Shown piece after piece: positions 33,525 through 42,655 of a stretch of 64,000 bases of DNA. Within the stretch, counting starts at the first letter, position 1. Every line of letters starts with the position of its first letter. The notes beneath the pieces are model-generated. The model did not search any database, was not told the origin of the DNA, and saw nothing but the letters and a program-made list of their open reading frames with translations. The position numbers and the translations under genes are program-made. Location of the stretch: positions 186,001 to 250,000 of the forward strand of contig CAWDEX010000001.1 of assembly GCA_963801475.1 (NCBI GenBank), read 5' to 3'. Source of the stretch: DAOMFB01 sp963801475. Its GTDB lineage: Bacteria; Acidobacteriota; Thermoanaerobaculia; UBA5066.

Positions 33525-34414
33525 TCAGTCGAACCGGACGCCGTCAGCCCCGCCAGCCGTTCGATGATGGGCGGAATCAGGGACGCGGCCAGGTGCCGGT
33601 GGGAGCCTCCCCCGAGAACCACCTCCAGCCTCCCGCCGCTGACCTCGTCCGCCAGCCCCGTCATCAGATCGGCGATCTTCCAGTAGCAGGGCCCCGTCAG
33701 GCCGATGTCGCCGTAATCGCCCTGATGGGTGTCGAAGCCGAAGTACCAGAAGAGAAGGTCGGGCCTGAAGTCGCGGACCTTTGGCGCGGCGTGCCGCCCG
33801 ACCAGATCGACGTAGAGGTCGTTTCGGGATCGTCCGTCCCTCCGGCCCACCCACGGGCCGGGACAGGCCACATCCACCTTCGTCCCGTCGGGGGACTCGT
33901 AGTCGGTGCCGCAGAAGCAGACGTGGAGAACCTCGGGATCGCCGCGAAGGAGGTCCCGCGTGCCGTCGCCGTGGTGGGCGTCCGTGTCGACGATCGCGAA
34001 CCGCCGGAGATCGCTCTTCTCCCGCAGGTTGACGATGCAGAGAGCGACGTCGTTGAAGCAGCAGAAGCCTCCGAAGGCGTCCCTCCCTGAATGATGCCCG
34101 CCGGCGCCGATGAAGACGAAAGCGTTCGTGATCTCCCCGTCGGCGATCTTCGCGCCGGCGCTCACGACGCCCCCCGCGGAATGCCGCGCGGTGGAGCAGA
34201 GGGGATCCCTTCCCACCCGCTCCAGAAGATCGGGCGTGTGGACCTTCAGCAGCAGCTCCTCGGAAACGGGCCCCGGCTCGAACAGCTCGGCGCGACCGCT
34301 CCCGAGAATCGCGTCGAGGGCCTTCGGAAAATCGGCCAGCCGGGATCCCACCGTCAGGTAGCTGCGCCGGGAGTACGACGGGTGGTAGAAGACTCCGGTC
34401 CTGCCCCTGGTCAT
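33521..34414 (-). CDS. Histone-deacetylase-like amidohydrolase
   Basis: A 297-residue arginase/deacetylase-fold enzyme: GVFYHPSYSRRSYLTVGSR at the N-terminus, FIGAGGHHSGRDAFGGFCCF with the catalytic His pair, and IVDTDAHHGDGTRDLL with Asp/His zinc ligands. Members remove acetyl groups from lysine, polyamines or acetoin-pathway substrates. The gene begins 28 bp after the smc stop on the same strand. Its stop overlaps the convergent membrane protein gene by 4 bp. Confidence 0.88.
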   Translation of the reverse strand: MTRGRTGVFYHPSYSRRSYLTVGSRLADFPKALDAILGSGRAELFEPGPVSEELLLKVHTPDLLERVGRDPLCSTARHSAGGVVSAGAKIADGEITNAFVFIGAGGHHSGRDAFGGFCCFNDVALCIVNLREKSDLRRFAIVDTDAHHGDGTRDLLRGDPEVLHVCFCGTDYESPDGTKVDVACPGPWVGRRDGRSRNDLYVDLVGRHAAPKVRDFRPDLLFWYFGFDTHQGDYGDIGLTGPCYWKIADLMTGLADEVSGGRLEVVLGGGSHRHLAASLIPPIIERLAGLTASGSTD

Positions 34415-34442
34415 GACGGCATTTGCCCCGTGAGACCGCCGG

Positions 34443-37400
34443 TCAGTCGAACCTCACGGACACGAGCTTCGACACTCCTGGTTCTTCCTGAGTCACGCCG
34501 TAGAGCGCCTGGGCGGTCTCCATCGTCCTCTTGTTGTGCGTGATGAGGACGAACTGCGTCTCCTCCGACAGCTCGACGAGGAGGGAGGTGAAGCGGTCGA
34601 TGTTCGCCTCGTCGAGCGGCGCGTCGACCTCGTCGAGGATGCAGAAGGGGGACGGCTTGTACTTGAAGATGGAGACGAGGAGGGCGATCGCTGTCAGGGC
34701 CTTCTCGCCGCCCGAGAGGAGGCCGATCGTCTGGTTCCTCTTGCCGGGAGGCTGCGCCATGATCTCCAGCCCCGACTCCAGCGGGTCGTCCTCGTCGAGG
34801 AGCTGCATCGACGCGGTGCCGCCGCGGAAGAGGCGCTGGAAGACCTGAGCGAAGTTGGCGTTGATCGCGGCGAAGGCCTCCGCGAAGCGGTCGGACGAGG
34901 TGAGGTTGATCGTCCGGATCGTCTCGAGGATCTGCGCCAGCGACGTCTCCAGGTCGAGCTTCTGCGTCGTCAGCTCGCGCAGCCGCGTCGACTCGGTCTC
35001 GTATTCCTCGAGGGCGGCATGGTTCACCGGACCGAGGCGCTCGAGAGCGAGCGTCCTTTCCACGACCTCCTCGGCGAGCGCGGTTTCATCGGGCGGCGGC
35101 TCCCCCTCGGCCGGCTCGACGGGGGGAAGCTCCTCCGGAAGGCAGCCGAACTCGGCCCGACACGTCTCGACGAGGTGGTCGCGGTCCGCCTTCCGCCGTT
35201 CGACGGCGAGCTCGGCGTCGAAGCGCGTCCGGCGCGCGGCGTCGAGGGCCTCGCGGGCGGCGCGCTCGCCGGCCTCCAGCTCCTCGCGCGCGAGCCGGCG
35301 TGCTTCGGCCTCGCGGTCCGTCTCGGCGAGGGCCGATTCGGTGCGCCCGACGGCCTCGGCGGCTGCGCCCTGGGCTGCGCGGGAGGTCTCTCCCGCCTCG
35401 AGGGCCGAAAGACGGCGCGTCCCGCTCTCGTCGATCCCGAGCGTCAGCTCCGCCACGCGCCGGGCGGCTTCGGCCGCGCGAGCGGCGGCGGACGCGGCCG
35501 CCTCCTCGGCGGCGCGGCGCCTTTCCCTCAGCACGTCGCGCGCCGTGCGGGCCGCGGCGTCGGCCTCGGCGGCGGCGAGACGCGCGGCCCGGAGGGTCTC
35601 CACGCCCGTCTCCATGTCGGCGATCGTCCGCTCGAGCGTCGCCAGCTCGGCCGTCCGGCCTTCCGCGAGTCGCGCGGCGTCGGCCCGCGTCGTCCCGGCC
35701 GCCGCGAGGTCGGCGGTCAGCGCCACGCGCTCCTCGGTCAGGACGAAGAGCTCCTGGCCGGCACGGCGGCGCTCCTCGCCGGCGGCGGCGGCGCGCGCGT
35801 CGGCCTCGGAGTGCTCGCGTTCCTTCGCGCGCACCTCGGCCAGAGCGTGGTCGGCGCCGGTGGCGTAGTCGCTCGCGGCGGCCGACGTGCCGTCGATCTC
35901 CTGGTCGAAGCTGTCGATCCGGCCGGCCAGGTCCTGCCGCTCTCCGGCGAGCGCCTTCAGGTCGCGCCGGACGGTGAAGAGGCCTTCTCCCGGCACCTCG
36001 GTTCCGGCCGCCTCGACGACCGATCCGCGGACGACCACGCCGTCCCGCGTGACGATCGTCCGCTCGGGGTGGAGGGGCGCGAGGGCCAGCGCGTCGTCGA
36101 CGCTCGCCACGACGATCGCGTCGGGCAGCGCCGACGCGAGCCGATCGTCGCCCGCCCGGGGGGCGAGGAGCTCGCGCGCGACGCCGAGGACGCGCGGGTC
36201 GTGGGGCCGGAGGGGGAAGGGGGTATCGGGGATCGGGAGGAGGAAGCGGGCCGTTCCGAGCTTCTCGCCGCGGACGGCGTCGAGCGCGCGGCCGAGCGCG
36301 TCGCGGTCCGCCAGGACCGGGGCCTCGAGAGCGGCGCCGAGAGCCGCGTCGAGCGCGGACTCGAATCCGGGCTTCGCCTCGAAGTGGTCGGCGAGGACGC
36401 CGTCCGACGCCAGGCCCGCCGACTCGAGCGCCCGGCGAGCCGCCTCGCCGCCGGCCTCCCGCTCCGCGAGGACCGTCTCGAGCCCGGCGCTGCGGAGGGC
36501 GATCTCGTGCTGGCGGGACAGGAGCCCGTCGCGCGTGGTGCGAAGGCCCGCGAGGCGCTCCTCGGCGGCCCGCCGCTCTTCGCCGAGCTTGTCGAGCTCC
36601 GCCCGCGCACCCTCGAGCGCGGCGAAGGCCGAAGCCTTCAGCGCCACGGCCCCGCGGAAGGCGCTTTCGCGGCCTTCGAGCGCCTCGGTCGCGCGGGTGA
36701 TCCGCTCGTCGAGCTTGGTGAGGGCGAAAGAGAGCCGCTCGGCGAGGAGCGCCGCGTCGCGCTCCCGGTTCGTCGCGTCGGCGGCCCGGGCTCCCGCCGC
36801 GAGAAGGTCGCGCCGGGCGGCCTCGCGCCGGCCGACGAGTTCGGCCTCCCGGCGCGAAACGTCCTCGAGCGCGGCCGCCGCCGAGGCCGCGCGCGCTTCG
36901 GCGTCCCCCAGCTCCGTCTCGACGGCGATGCGGGCCTCCTCCGCCCGCCCCGACTCCTCGACGGACCGGAGGTGGTCGGCCTGGGCGTCGCTCCGCTGCG
37001 TCGCGAGAAGTTCCTCGCGGGCGGCGGCCTCCTCGGCGTCGCGGACGGCCGACGCGACGGCGGCCTCGGCGGACAGGAGCGCCTCGCGGGCGCGGGCGAA
37101 GGCGTCGGCCAGCTCACGGCGGCGGGTCTCGTCCTCGTCGACGAGACGGCGCGCCTCGGCGAGCCCCGCCTCGAGTCGCCCCATCTCGGCGAGGGCGGCG
37201 GCTTCCGCGTCGGTCGCGGCCCGGAGCGCCGCGTCGGCCTCGGAGAAGCCGGCCTCGAGACGGTCCGCGCGGAGGCGCGACAGCGTCTTCTTCCGGCCGG
37301 CGAGGGTCTCCGCCTGCTCCTTCCACCGCGCCGCGCGCGAGGCCTGCCGCTTCAGGGAGCTGCAGTTCCGTTCGATCTCGCCGACGATGTCCGAGAGCCG

Positions 37401-37973
37401 GAGGAGGTTCGCCCGCGTCTCCTCGAGTTTCAGCTCGGCCTGCCGCTTCCGGAGCTTGTACTTCGAGACGCCCGCGGCCTCCTCGATGAGGCGCCGCCGG
37501 TCCTGCGGTTTCGTCGAAAGGATCAGCTCGATCTTCTGCTGCTCGATGATCGAGTAGGCCCTCACTCCGAGGCCGGTGCCGAGGAGCAGGTCCTGCACGT
37601 CGCGCAGGCGGCATTTCTTCCCGTTCAGGACGTAGTCGCTCTCGCCGTCCCGCGTGACGCGGCGGGCGATCGTGACCTCCCCCCCCGTGTCGGCCCAGTG
37701 GTCGCCGCCGCGGGACTCGAGCGTCAGCGAGACCTCGGCCATCCCGATCGCCTTGCGGCGGGCGGCGCCGTGGAAGATGACGTCCTCCATCGTCGTGCCG
37801 CGGAGGCTCTTCGCGGACTGCTCGCCCAGGACCCACTGCACGGCGTCGGCGATGTTCGACTTGCCCGAGCCGTTCGGCCCGACGATGGCCGTGATGCGGC
37901 CGGGGAGCGTCAGGGCCGTCCGGTCCACGAAGGACTTGAAGCCCTGGATGTCGAGTTTCTTCAGACGGAACAT
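34443..37973 (-). CDS. smc: Chromosome segregation ATPase SMC
   Basis: A 1176-residue SMC protein. N-terminal MFRLKKLDIQGFKSFVDRT with Walker A GPNGSGKSN, Q-loop QWVLGEQSAKSLRG, two very long Ala/Arg/Glu-rich coiled coils flanking a hinge near residues 500-680, then the C-terminal signature LLSGGEKALTAIALL and Walker B FCILDEVDAPLDEAN. It organises and segregates the nucleoid with ScpAB (not in this window). Length is normal for the family. ATG 37973 begins the conserved N-terminus. Confidence 0.97.
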   Translation of the reverse strand: MFRLKKLDIQGFKSFVDRTALTLPGRITAIVGPNGSGKSNIADAVQWVLGEQSAKSLRGTTMEDVIFHGAARRKAIGMAEVSLTLESRGGDHWADTGGEVTIARRVTRDGESDYVLNGKKCRLRDVQDLLLGTGLGVRAYSIIEQQKIELILSTKPQDRRRLIEEAAGVSKYKLRKRQAELKLEETRANLLRLSDIVGEIERNCSSLKRQASRAARWKEQAETLAGRKKTLSRLRADRLEAGFSEADAALRAATDAEAAALAEMGRLEAGLAEARRLVDEDETRRRELADAFARAREALLSAEAAVASAVRDAEEAAAREELLATQRSDAQADHLRSVEESGRAEEARIAVETELGDAEARAASAAAALEDVSRREAELVGRREAARRDLLAAGARAADATNRERDAALLAERLSFALTKLDERITRATEALEGRESAFRGAVALKASAFAALEGARAELDKLGEERRAAEERLAGLRTTRDGLLSRQHEIALRSAGLETVLAEREAGGEAARRALESAGLASDGVLADHFEAKPGFESALDAALGAALEAPVLADRDALGRALDAVRGEKLGTARFLLPIPDTPFPLRPHDPRVLGVARELLAPRAGDDRLASALPDAIVVASVDDALALAPLHPERTIVTRDGVVVRGSVVEAAGTEVPGEGLFTVRRDLKALAGERQDLAGRIDSFDQEIDGTSAAASDYATGADHALAEVRAKEREHSEADARAAAAGEERRRAGQELFVLTEERVALTADLAAAGTTRADAARLAEGRTAELATLERTIADMETGVETLRAARLAAAEADAAARTARDVLRERRRAAEEAAASAAARAAEAARRVAELTLGIDESGTRRLSALEAGETSRAAQGAAAEAVGRTESALAETDREAEARRLAREELEAGERAAREALDAARRTRFDAELAVERRKADRDHLVETCRAEFGCLPEELPPVEPAEGEPPPDETALAEEVVERTLALERLGPVNHAALEEYETESTRLRELTTQKLDLETSLAQILETIRTINLTSSDRFAEAFAAINANFAQVFQRLFRGGTASMQLLDEDDPLESGLEIMAQPPGKRNQTIGLLSGGEKALTAIALLVSIFKYKPSPFCILDEVDAPLDEANIDRFTSLLVELSEETQFVLITHNKRTMETAQALYGVTQEEPGVSKLVSVRFD

Positions 37974-38017
37974 TCAGGAGTGCCGCCGGGCGGCGCGAAA
38001 CGCTAGCACGCCTCCCG

Positions 38018-38659
38018 TCACGAGAGAAGGGTCTCGTCGAGCAACGCCTTCAGGAGTCCGCCGCGCGAGCGGACTCCGAGCTTCGCGAAGACGTGCTTCA
38101 GGTGGTCCTTCACGGTCCACTCGGTGATGAAGAGCTCGCGGGCGATCTCCGCATTGCGGAGCCCCTTGAGGAGCGCCGCCACGACTTGCGCCTCGCGCCC
38201 GGAGAGCCCGAGGGCCCGGAGATGCGGGTGCATCTGCTCGGGCGTGAGCGAAAGGGCCCGGGGTGGCTTGTTCCCGTTCAACTCGCACGTCGCCGCAAGC
38301 TCGAGAAGCTGGGAGGCGAAGGGGGCCAGAAGCTGGAATCGGAGCCGCTCGGACGCGGTCCACGGCCGGACGGTCCGGCGAAGGAGGACGAGCCGCCCCT
38401 CGACGAGGCCGGAGCAGCGGAAGGGGAATTCGAGGCGGAGGGCGCTGGTCTCCGGGCGGGCCGCCGCGCGGACGGCGCGCGGACCCGAGACACGGTGACG
38501 CAGGAAGCGCCGCCGGTAACGGAGCCGCTCGGGAAGATAGTGGACTTCCACCTCCACCGCGTCGGGGTCGAGGGCGGAGCGGACGGCGTCGACGACGCGG
38601 AAGAGGGTCGCGTCGTGCGGGGCGCGAAACGGGGCGGGCGGAGCGGGGGAGCGCGGCAC
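38018..38659 (-). CDS. LuxR-type HTH transcriptional regulator
   Basis: A 213-residue protein. The C-terminal ~65 residues are a GerE/LuxR helix-turn-helix (LGLSGREAQVVAALLKGLRN, AEIARELFITEWTVKDHLKH, VFAKLGVRSRGGLL). The N-terminal ~130 residues are a degenerate sensor, possibly GAF-like, with no receiver Asp pocket visible. It lies 44 bp upstream of smc on the same strand. The start codon is GTG at 38659. Target genes are unknown. Confidence 0.85.
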   Translation of the reverse strand: MPRSPAPPAPFRAPHDATLFRVVDAVRSALDPDAVEVEVHYLPERLRYRRRFLRHRVSGPRAVRAAARPETSALRLEFPFRCSGLVEGRLVLLRRTVRPWTASERLRFQLLAPFASQLLELAATCELNGNKPPRALSLTPEQMHPHLRALGLSGREAQVVAALLKGLRNAEIARELFITEWTVKDHLKHVFAKLGVRSRGGLLKALLDETLLS

Positions 38660-38725
38660 GATCGTCCCGGGATCCGATTGTAAGGAGGACGGGGGCGGGA
38701 CCGTTCAAAAGCTGATGCCCGCGTC

Positions 38726-38754
38726 CGGACAGCCGGGGCGTCGCGTGCTAGGAT
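38726..38754 (+). promoter_or_regulatory. Possible sigma70 promoter of the FHA regulator
   Basis: CGGACA (38726-38731), a 17-bp spacer and TAGGAT (38749-38754), about 46 nt upstream of ATG 38801. The leader has a Shine-Dalgarno (GGGAGG). The -35 match is only four of six. Confidence 0.35.
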
Positions 38755-38800
38755 CGATCTGTCCAAGAATCTCCCCTGTGCTCCCGGGAGGCAGACTTCC

Positions 38801-40708
38801 ATGCTGAGCTTCGAGGTCCGGAAGGCCGGCGGCGAGTCGGAAGTCCGGAAAGTCCACCGCGACGTCATCCACATCGGCGCATCGTCGGGAAACGACCTGG
38901 TCGTGCGGGCGCGGGGTGTTCTCGGTCGGCACGCCCGCATCTCTGTGTCCGGTGACGAACTACGGCTGGACGTCCTGGGAACGGCGCCCGGCGCGGACGT
39001 CACGCTCAACGGCTCGGTCGTCCGGTCCGCGTCGCTCGCGGCAGGCGACCGGATCTCGATCGGGGAGGCGACGATCACGCTCCTGAACGGTCCGGCCCCG
39101 AACCCGAACCGGATCGCGGCGCCGCCCCCGCGCGGCCGCGACGCTCTCTCGGTGGCGGCGGCGGCCCTGGGCGCCGGGAACCACACGCCCCCCGCGCCCG
39201 CGCCGATCCCCGCCGCCGCCCCGCGTCCCCATCCGGGGCCACCCGAGGCGGCGCCACGCCGGGCCGAGGAAGAGCGCGTGCCGGCGATGGCCCGGTCGGC
39301 CGATCTCTGGAACGGCGTCTTCGCCCGCCTATCTCACGGCGGCTCCTGGGAGGAGACGCTCCAGGAGATGGCCTCGTTCCTCTCGAGCGGCTCGCCCCTT
39401 CACAGCATCGCGTTCATGTCGCTCGAGGAGCCTGGCGCCGGCGAGGCCCTGGCCGCCCTCTGGAAAGGGACGCTTCCGAGGCTCTCCCCGCGGACGCTCG
39501 CCGACCTCCGGCAGCGGGGCGGCCCGACCGACGTGTTCGAGGGCGGAACGCGGATCCGGCTCTTCCCGGTGATCCCTCCCGGGGGCGAGGCGGTGGCCGC
39601 GGTCGTCGTTCCCCTGGAGACGGTTGCCGACCCCGTCTGGGGGGATTTCGTCGCGCACCTCGCGGCGACGCTCGGTTTCGTCCACGCCTACCGGAGCGAG
39701 CCGACCTTCGGCGAGCGGGGCGGCCTCTCGGCGCTGGCGCCGGTCGCCGCGTCGGTGGACGACCCGCTCTCCCTCCTCGTCGGCCAATCGCTCGCGATGC
39801 AGAACCTGAAGGGGTCCCTCTCGCGCGTCGGGGCGGCGCGGGCGCCGGTGCTCCTCGTCGGCGACGTCGGCACCGGGAAAACGCTGGCCGCCGAAACGCT
39901 CCATGCCCTTTCGCCGCGCCGGTCGAGGCCGCTCGTCCGGATCGCGGCGACGGCCGCCACGCCCCAGGCGCTCGAGGAGGATCTCCTCGGCGGGCCGGCG
40001 GCTTCGGAGCGGCGCAAGCGGGGCGGCCGCCTCTTCGAAGCCGAAGGGGGGACCCTCCTCATCGAGGAGGTGGGCGACCTTCCCGCGCCCACGCAGGCGC
40101 TCTTCTTCCGGCTCCTCGAAGCGCGCGAGGTGACGGCCCCGGGCGGGCGGACCGTCCCCGTGGACGTGCGCGTCATCGGCACCTCCTCGCGGCCCTTGAC
40201 GCGCGCCGTCGAGGACGGCCACTTCCGCGACGACCTCTACTTCCGCCTCTCGGCTCTGACGCTCCGTCTTCCGCCGCTCAAGGACCGGAAGGAGGACCTC
40301 CCGGCGCTCCTCGACGCCTTCGCGGCGCGGCACGGCGGTCCGCCGGCCGACCGCTTCGACGTGGAGGCGATGAACGCCCTGCTCGGCTACAGCTATCCCG
40401 GGAACGTCCGCGAGCTGGAGAACGAGGTGCGGCGGCTCGCCGCACAGGTGGCGTCCGGGACCGTGAAGCTCGCCGACCTCGACCAGAAATTCTCCGGGGA
40501 GCACGTCGAGCTGGCGCTCAAGGAAAGCGACGACCTGAAGGAGATCGTGGAGAAGGTCGAACGCCAGGTCATCGAGCGGGTCATGCGGAAGGTGCGCGGC
40601 AACCAATCGCTCGGTGCGCGGCTCCTGAACATCTCCCGAGGCAGCCTCATCGCCAAGATGAAGCAGTACGACATAAAGGACTTCCGTTACCTCAAGAGGC
40701 ACGAGTAA
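38801..40708 (+). CDS. FHA-AAA+-Fis regulator lacking the GAFTGA loop
   Basis: A 635-residue protein. N-terminal FHA domain (about 1-100; VIHIGASSGNDLVV, GRHARISV) that binds phosphothreonine. Then a Pro-rich linker, a GAF-like region, and a sigma54-activator-type AAA+ module: Walker A GDVGTGKT (354-361), Walker B TLLIEEVGDLP, sensor FRDDLYFRLSALTLRLPPLKD and YPGNVRELENEVRRL. A Fis HTH ends it (GNQSLGARLLNISRGSLIAK). Where activators have GYEPGAFTGA this protein has LLGGPAASERRKRGG, so the loop that touches sigma54 is missing. It may act on another target or as a repressor. The final codons are repeated downstream at 40766-40792. A kinase fused to TonB elsewhere in the window could supply phosphothreonine (speculative). 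Confidence 0.88.
   Translation: MLSFEVRKAGGESEVRKVHRDVIHIGASSGNDLVVRARGVLGRHARISVSGDELRLDVLGTAPGADVTLNGSVVRSASLAAGDRISIGEATITLLNGPAPNPNRIAAPPPRGRDALSVAAAALGAGNHTPPAPAPIPAAAPRPHPGPPEAAPRRAEEERVPAMARSADLWNGVFARLSHGGSWEETLQEMASFLSSGSPLHSIAFMSLEEPGAGEALAALWKGTLPRLSPRTLADLRQRGGPTDVFEGGTRIRLFPVIPPGGEAVAAVVVPLETVADPVWGDFVAHLAATLGFVHAYRSEPTFGERGGLSALAPVAASVDDPLSLLVGQSLAMQNLKGSLSRVGAARAPVLLVGDVGTGKTLAAETLHALSPRRSRPLVRIAATAATPQALEEDLLGGPAASERRKRGGRLFEAEGGTLLIEEVGDLPAPTQALFFRLLEAREVTAPGGRTVPVDVRVIGTSSRPLTRAVEDGHFRDDLYFRLSALTLRLPPLKDRKEDLPALLDAFAARHGGPPADRFDVEAMNALLGYSYPGNVRELENEVRRLAAQVASGTVKLADLDQKFSGEHVELALKESDDLKEIVEKVERQVIERVMRKVRGNQSLGARLLNISRGSLIAKMKQYDIKDFRYLKRHE
40679..40705 (+). repeat. 27-bp direct repeat, left copy (3' end of FHA regulator)
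   Basis: The last nine sense codons of the regulator (encoding DFRYLKRHE) are repeated perfectly at 40766-40792. Confidence 0.85.
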
Positions 40709-40732
40709 TCGCATATCTCCGGGCTTGGGGGT

Positions 40733-40760
40733 CCGGGGGCGCGCGAAGCCAAGCCCCCGG
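40733..40760. repeat. GC-rich palindrome between the direct repeats
   Basis: CCGGGGGC (40733-40740) and GCCCCCGG (40753-40760) form a perfect 8-bp inverted repeat with a 12-nt loop. An alternative pairing GGGCTTGG (40721-40728) with CCAAGCCC (40749-40756) overlaps it. It resembles a REP-like intergenic palindrome and could also act as a terminator, though no U tract follows. Confidence 0.55.
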
Positions 40761-40765
40761 CGAGC

Positions 40766-40792
40766 GACTTCCGTTACCTCAAGAGGCACGAG
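40766..40792 (+). repeat. 27-bp direct repeat, right copy
   Basis: Perfect second copy of 40679-40705, separated from it by 60 bp that contain the palindrome. It lies outside any gene, just upstream of the histidine kinase promoter. Confidence 0.85.
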
Positions 40793-40808
40793 CAGGCGGC
40801 GGCCGACT

Positions 40809-40814
40809 TAAACT
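40809..40814 (+). promoter_or_regulatory. -10 box (TAAACT), likely leaderless start
   Basis: TAAACT ends 6 nt before ATG 40821. No Shine-Dalgarno is present, so translation probably begins on a leaderless mRNA. Confidence 0.45.
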
Positions 40815-40820
40815 GCCGGA

Positions 40821-42191
40821 ATGCCGGATGATCGCGAAGCCCGGAAGTTCCGGAACCGGCTCACCGCCGTCCTCGCCGTTCTCGGTGTCCTGACCGCCGG
40901 CTCGGTGGCGCTGTTCGGACACCTCCTCTTCAAATCGCTTTCGCGCGACGTCGTCAACGACGCGCTCCTCCTGTCGCGCCTGGACGCCGAGCGGATCGCG
41001 CGCGGGGTGGCGGAGAAGTCGGCCGGCGACCCCTACATCGTCAAGCTGAAGCAGACCGAGATCGACCGCTTCGTCCGCCAGGGGCTCGCCGAGCGGCAGA
41101 TCCTGACCGAGGTGCAGATCGTCGATGTCCGGAAACAGGAGGTCATCTACTCCTACGGCTCGACGCTCAAGGTGCCGGAGACGTCGCCGTCGGGGGTCGA
41201 AGGAGGGCCGTCGAACGTCGAGCCGGTCCTGCCGCTTCCCCGCACCTATTCCGTGGAGGCACCCATCGCGAACCCCTACGACATCGAGGTGCCGATCGGA
41301 GAGTTCGCCGTCCTGCGGTTCGGCGTCTCGCGGAAGGAGCTGGCCAAGCGGGTGGAGAAACTGCGGAACGAGCTCTACCTCCGGACGGCCGCGGCGGCCG
41401 TCGTGTCGCTCCTCGGCATCGGGGCGGCGTCGGCGGCCGTGGTGATCCTCTACCGGCGGACCCGGCGGGCGGAGGACGCGCGCGTGGAGGCCGAGCGGCG
41501 CGCGGAGCTGGGCGAGGTGGCCGCGGGCCTCGCGCACGAGATCCGCAATCCCCTGAACGCCATGAGCCTCAACCTCGAGCTGCTCGAGGAGCAGCTCGAC
41601 CGGGCGTCGAAGGGGAGCGCCACGTCGGCCGGGGCGGCGGCGGACCTCGCGCTGGCCGCCCGCCAGGAGACGGGGCGGCTGGCGAAGCTCCTCACCGACT
41701 TCCTCGCCTATGCGCGGCCGTCGCCCATCAGCGCCGTCCCGTCGGACCTGAACGAGCCGGCGGCGGAGGCGGTCTCGTTCCTCTCCCCCGAAGCCGCGAA
41801 GCGGGGGATCGTCCTCGACTTCACGCCTCACACGGGCGGCGCTCCGGCGCGGCTCGATGCGGCTCGCGTCAAGCAGGTCGTGCTGAACCTCATCGGCAAC
41901 GCGCTCGACGCCGTCGAGGACGAGAAGGCGAAAGCCCGGGAGGTCCACGTCCGTGTCGACGAGGAGGGGCCCTTCTGGCGGCTCACCGTGACCGATCTCG
42001 GACCGGGCGTCCCCGACGACAAGAAGGAAGAGCTCTTCCGCCTCTTCGAGTCGACGAAACCGGCGGGTACCGGGCTGGGGCTGCCGATCGCGGACCGAAT
42101 CGTCCGCGCGCACGGCGGGACGCTGACGCTCCTTTCCGAGGCGGGCCAGCCGACCCGAGCCGTCGCGACGTTTCCGAAGCTCGTGACCTAG
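40821..42191 (+). CDS. Membrane sensor histidine kinase
   Basis: A 456-residue protein. Two membrane helices (about 13-37 and 193-215) flank a ~150-residue periplasmic sensor of unknown ligand. HisKA follows with His239 in AGLAHEIRNPLNAMSLNLELL when read over the H-box, then HATPase_c with N box LNLIGNALDAVED, G1 DLGPGVPDD and G2 GTGLGLPIADRIV. It has the NtrB-like compact form without PAS. The FHA regulator directly upstream has no receiver domain, so no cognate response regulator is visible here. Ends convergently over the thioesterase gene by 4 bp. Confidence 0.92.
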   Translation: MPDDREARKFRNRLTAVLAVLGVLTAGSVALFGHLLFKSLSRDVVNDALLLSRLDAERIARGVAEKSAGDPYIVKLKQTEIDRFVRQGLAERQILTEVQIVDVRKQEVIYSYGSTLKVPETSPSGVEGGPSNVEPVLPLPRTYSVEAPIANPYDIEVPIGEFAVLRFGVSRKELAKRVEKLRNELYLRTAAAAVVSLLGIGAASAAVVILYRRTRRAEDARVEAERRAELGEVAAGLAHEIRNPLNAMSLNLELLEEQLDRASKGSATSAGAAADLALAARQETGRLAKLLTDFLAYARPSPISAVPSDLNEPAAEAVSFLSPEAAKRGIVLDFTPHTGGAPARLDAARVKQVVLNLIGNALDAVEDEKAKAREVHVRVDEEGPFWRLTVTDLGPGVPDDKKEELFRLFESTKPAGTGLGLPIADRIVRAHGGTLTLLSEAGQPTRAVATFPKLVT

Positions 42192-42655
42192 CCGGCCGGG
42201 AGGATCTTCTCCCCCGAAAGCTCCGCCTCGCCGCGCTGGTGATCGAGGATCCGTTCGGCGAGCTTCTTCAATGGGGCGGGGAAGCCGAGGAGCAGTTCGC
42301 CCGCCCGGTTCAGAACGACCTGCTCGGTCGTCCCCGTCGCGAGGAGCTCGCCGAGGGGGAGGCGCCGCACCTCGTAGTCCATCACGAGCTTCGCCGTCTC
42401 CGGCGGGCGAAGCGTGGCCGCCACGAGGAGCGCGTCGTCGAGCCGCGCCGGCTGCTTCACGGCGAGACTGGCCTTCGTGATGGGCACCTTGTAGCCCGCG
42501 TCCATCGCCTCGGCCGGCGTCAGGCCCGCCGCCGTGCAGAGCGCATTCCGGGCCACCTCGAAGTACGCGAGGTAGTGCCCGTGCCAGACGACGCCGTAGG
42601 AGTCGACTTCCGGGAACCGGACCTCGAAGGAGACCGTGAAGGGGCGGTGCGTCAT
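42188..42655 (-). CDS. 4HBT-type acyl-CoA/ACP thioesterase
   Basis: A 155-residue hot-dog protein. The signature EVDSYGVVWHGHYLAYFEVAR carries the catalytic Asp/His pattern of 4-hydroxybenzoyl-CoA-type thioesterases when compared in two parts (EVDSYGVVWHG and HYLAYFEVAR). The ATG at 42655 overlaps the stop of the ketosynthase-like gene (ATGA). It probably releases the acyl or polyketide chain made by the two upstream ketosynthase proteins. Confidence 0.88.
   Translation of the reverse strand: MTHRPFTVSFEVRFPEVDSYGVVWHGHYLAYFEVARNALCTAAGLTPAEAMDAGYKVPITKASLAVKQPARLDDALLVAATLRPPETAKLVMDYEVRRLPLGELLATGTTEQVVLNRAGELLLGFPAPLKKLAERILDHQRGEAELSGEKILPAG

Noticed and set aside
34536..38006. Long + strand open frame opposite smc
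   Set aside because: High-GC antisense artefact; the minus strand encodes a full SMC with Walker A, hinge and signature motifs.
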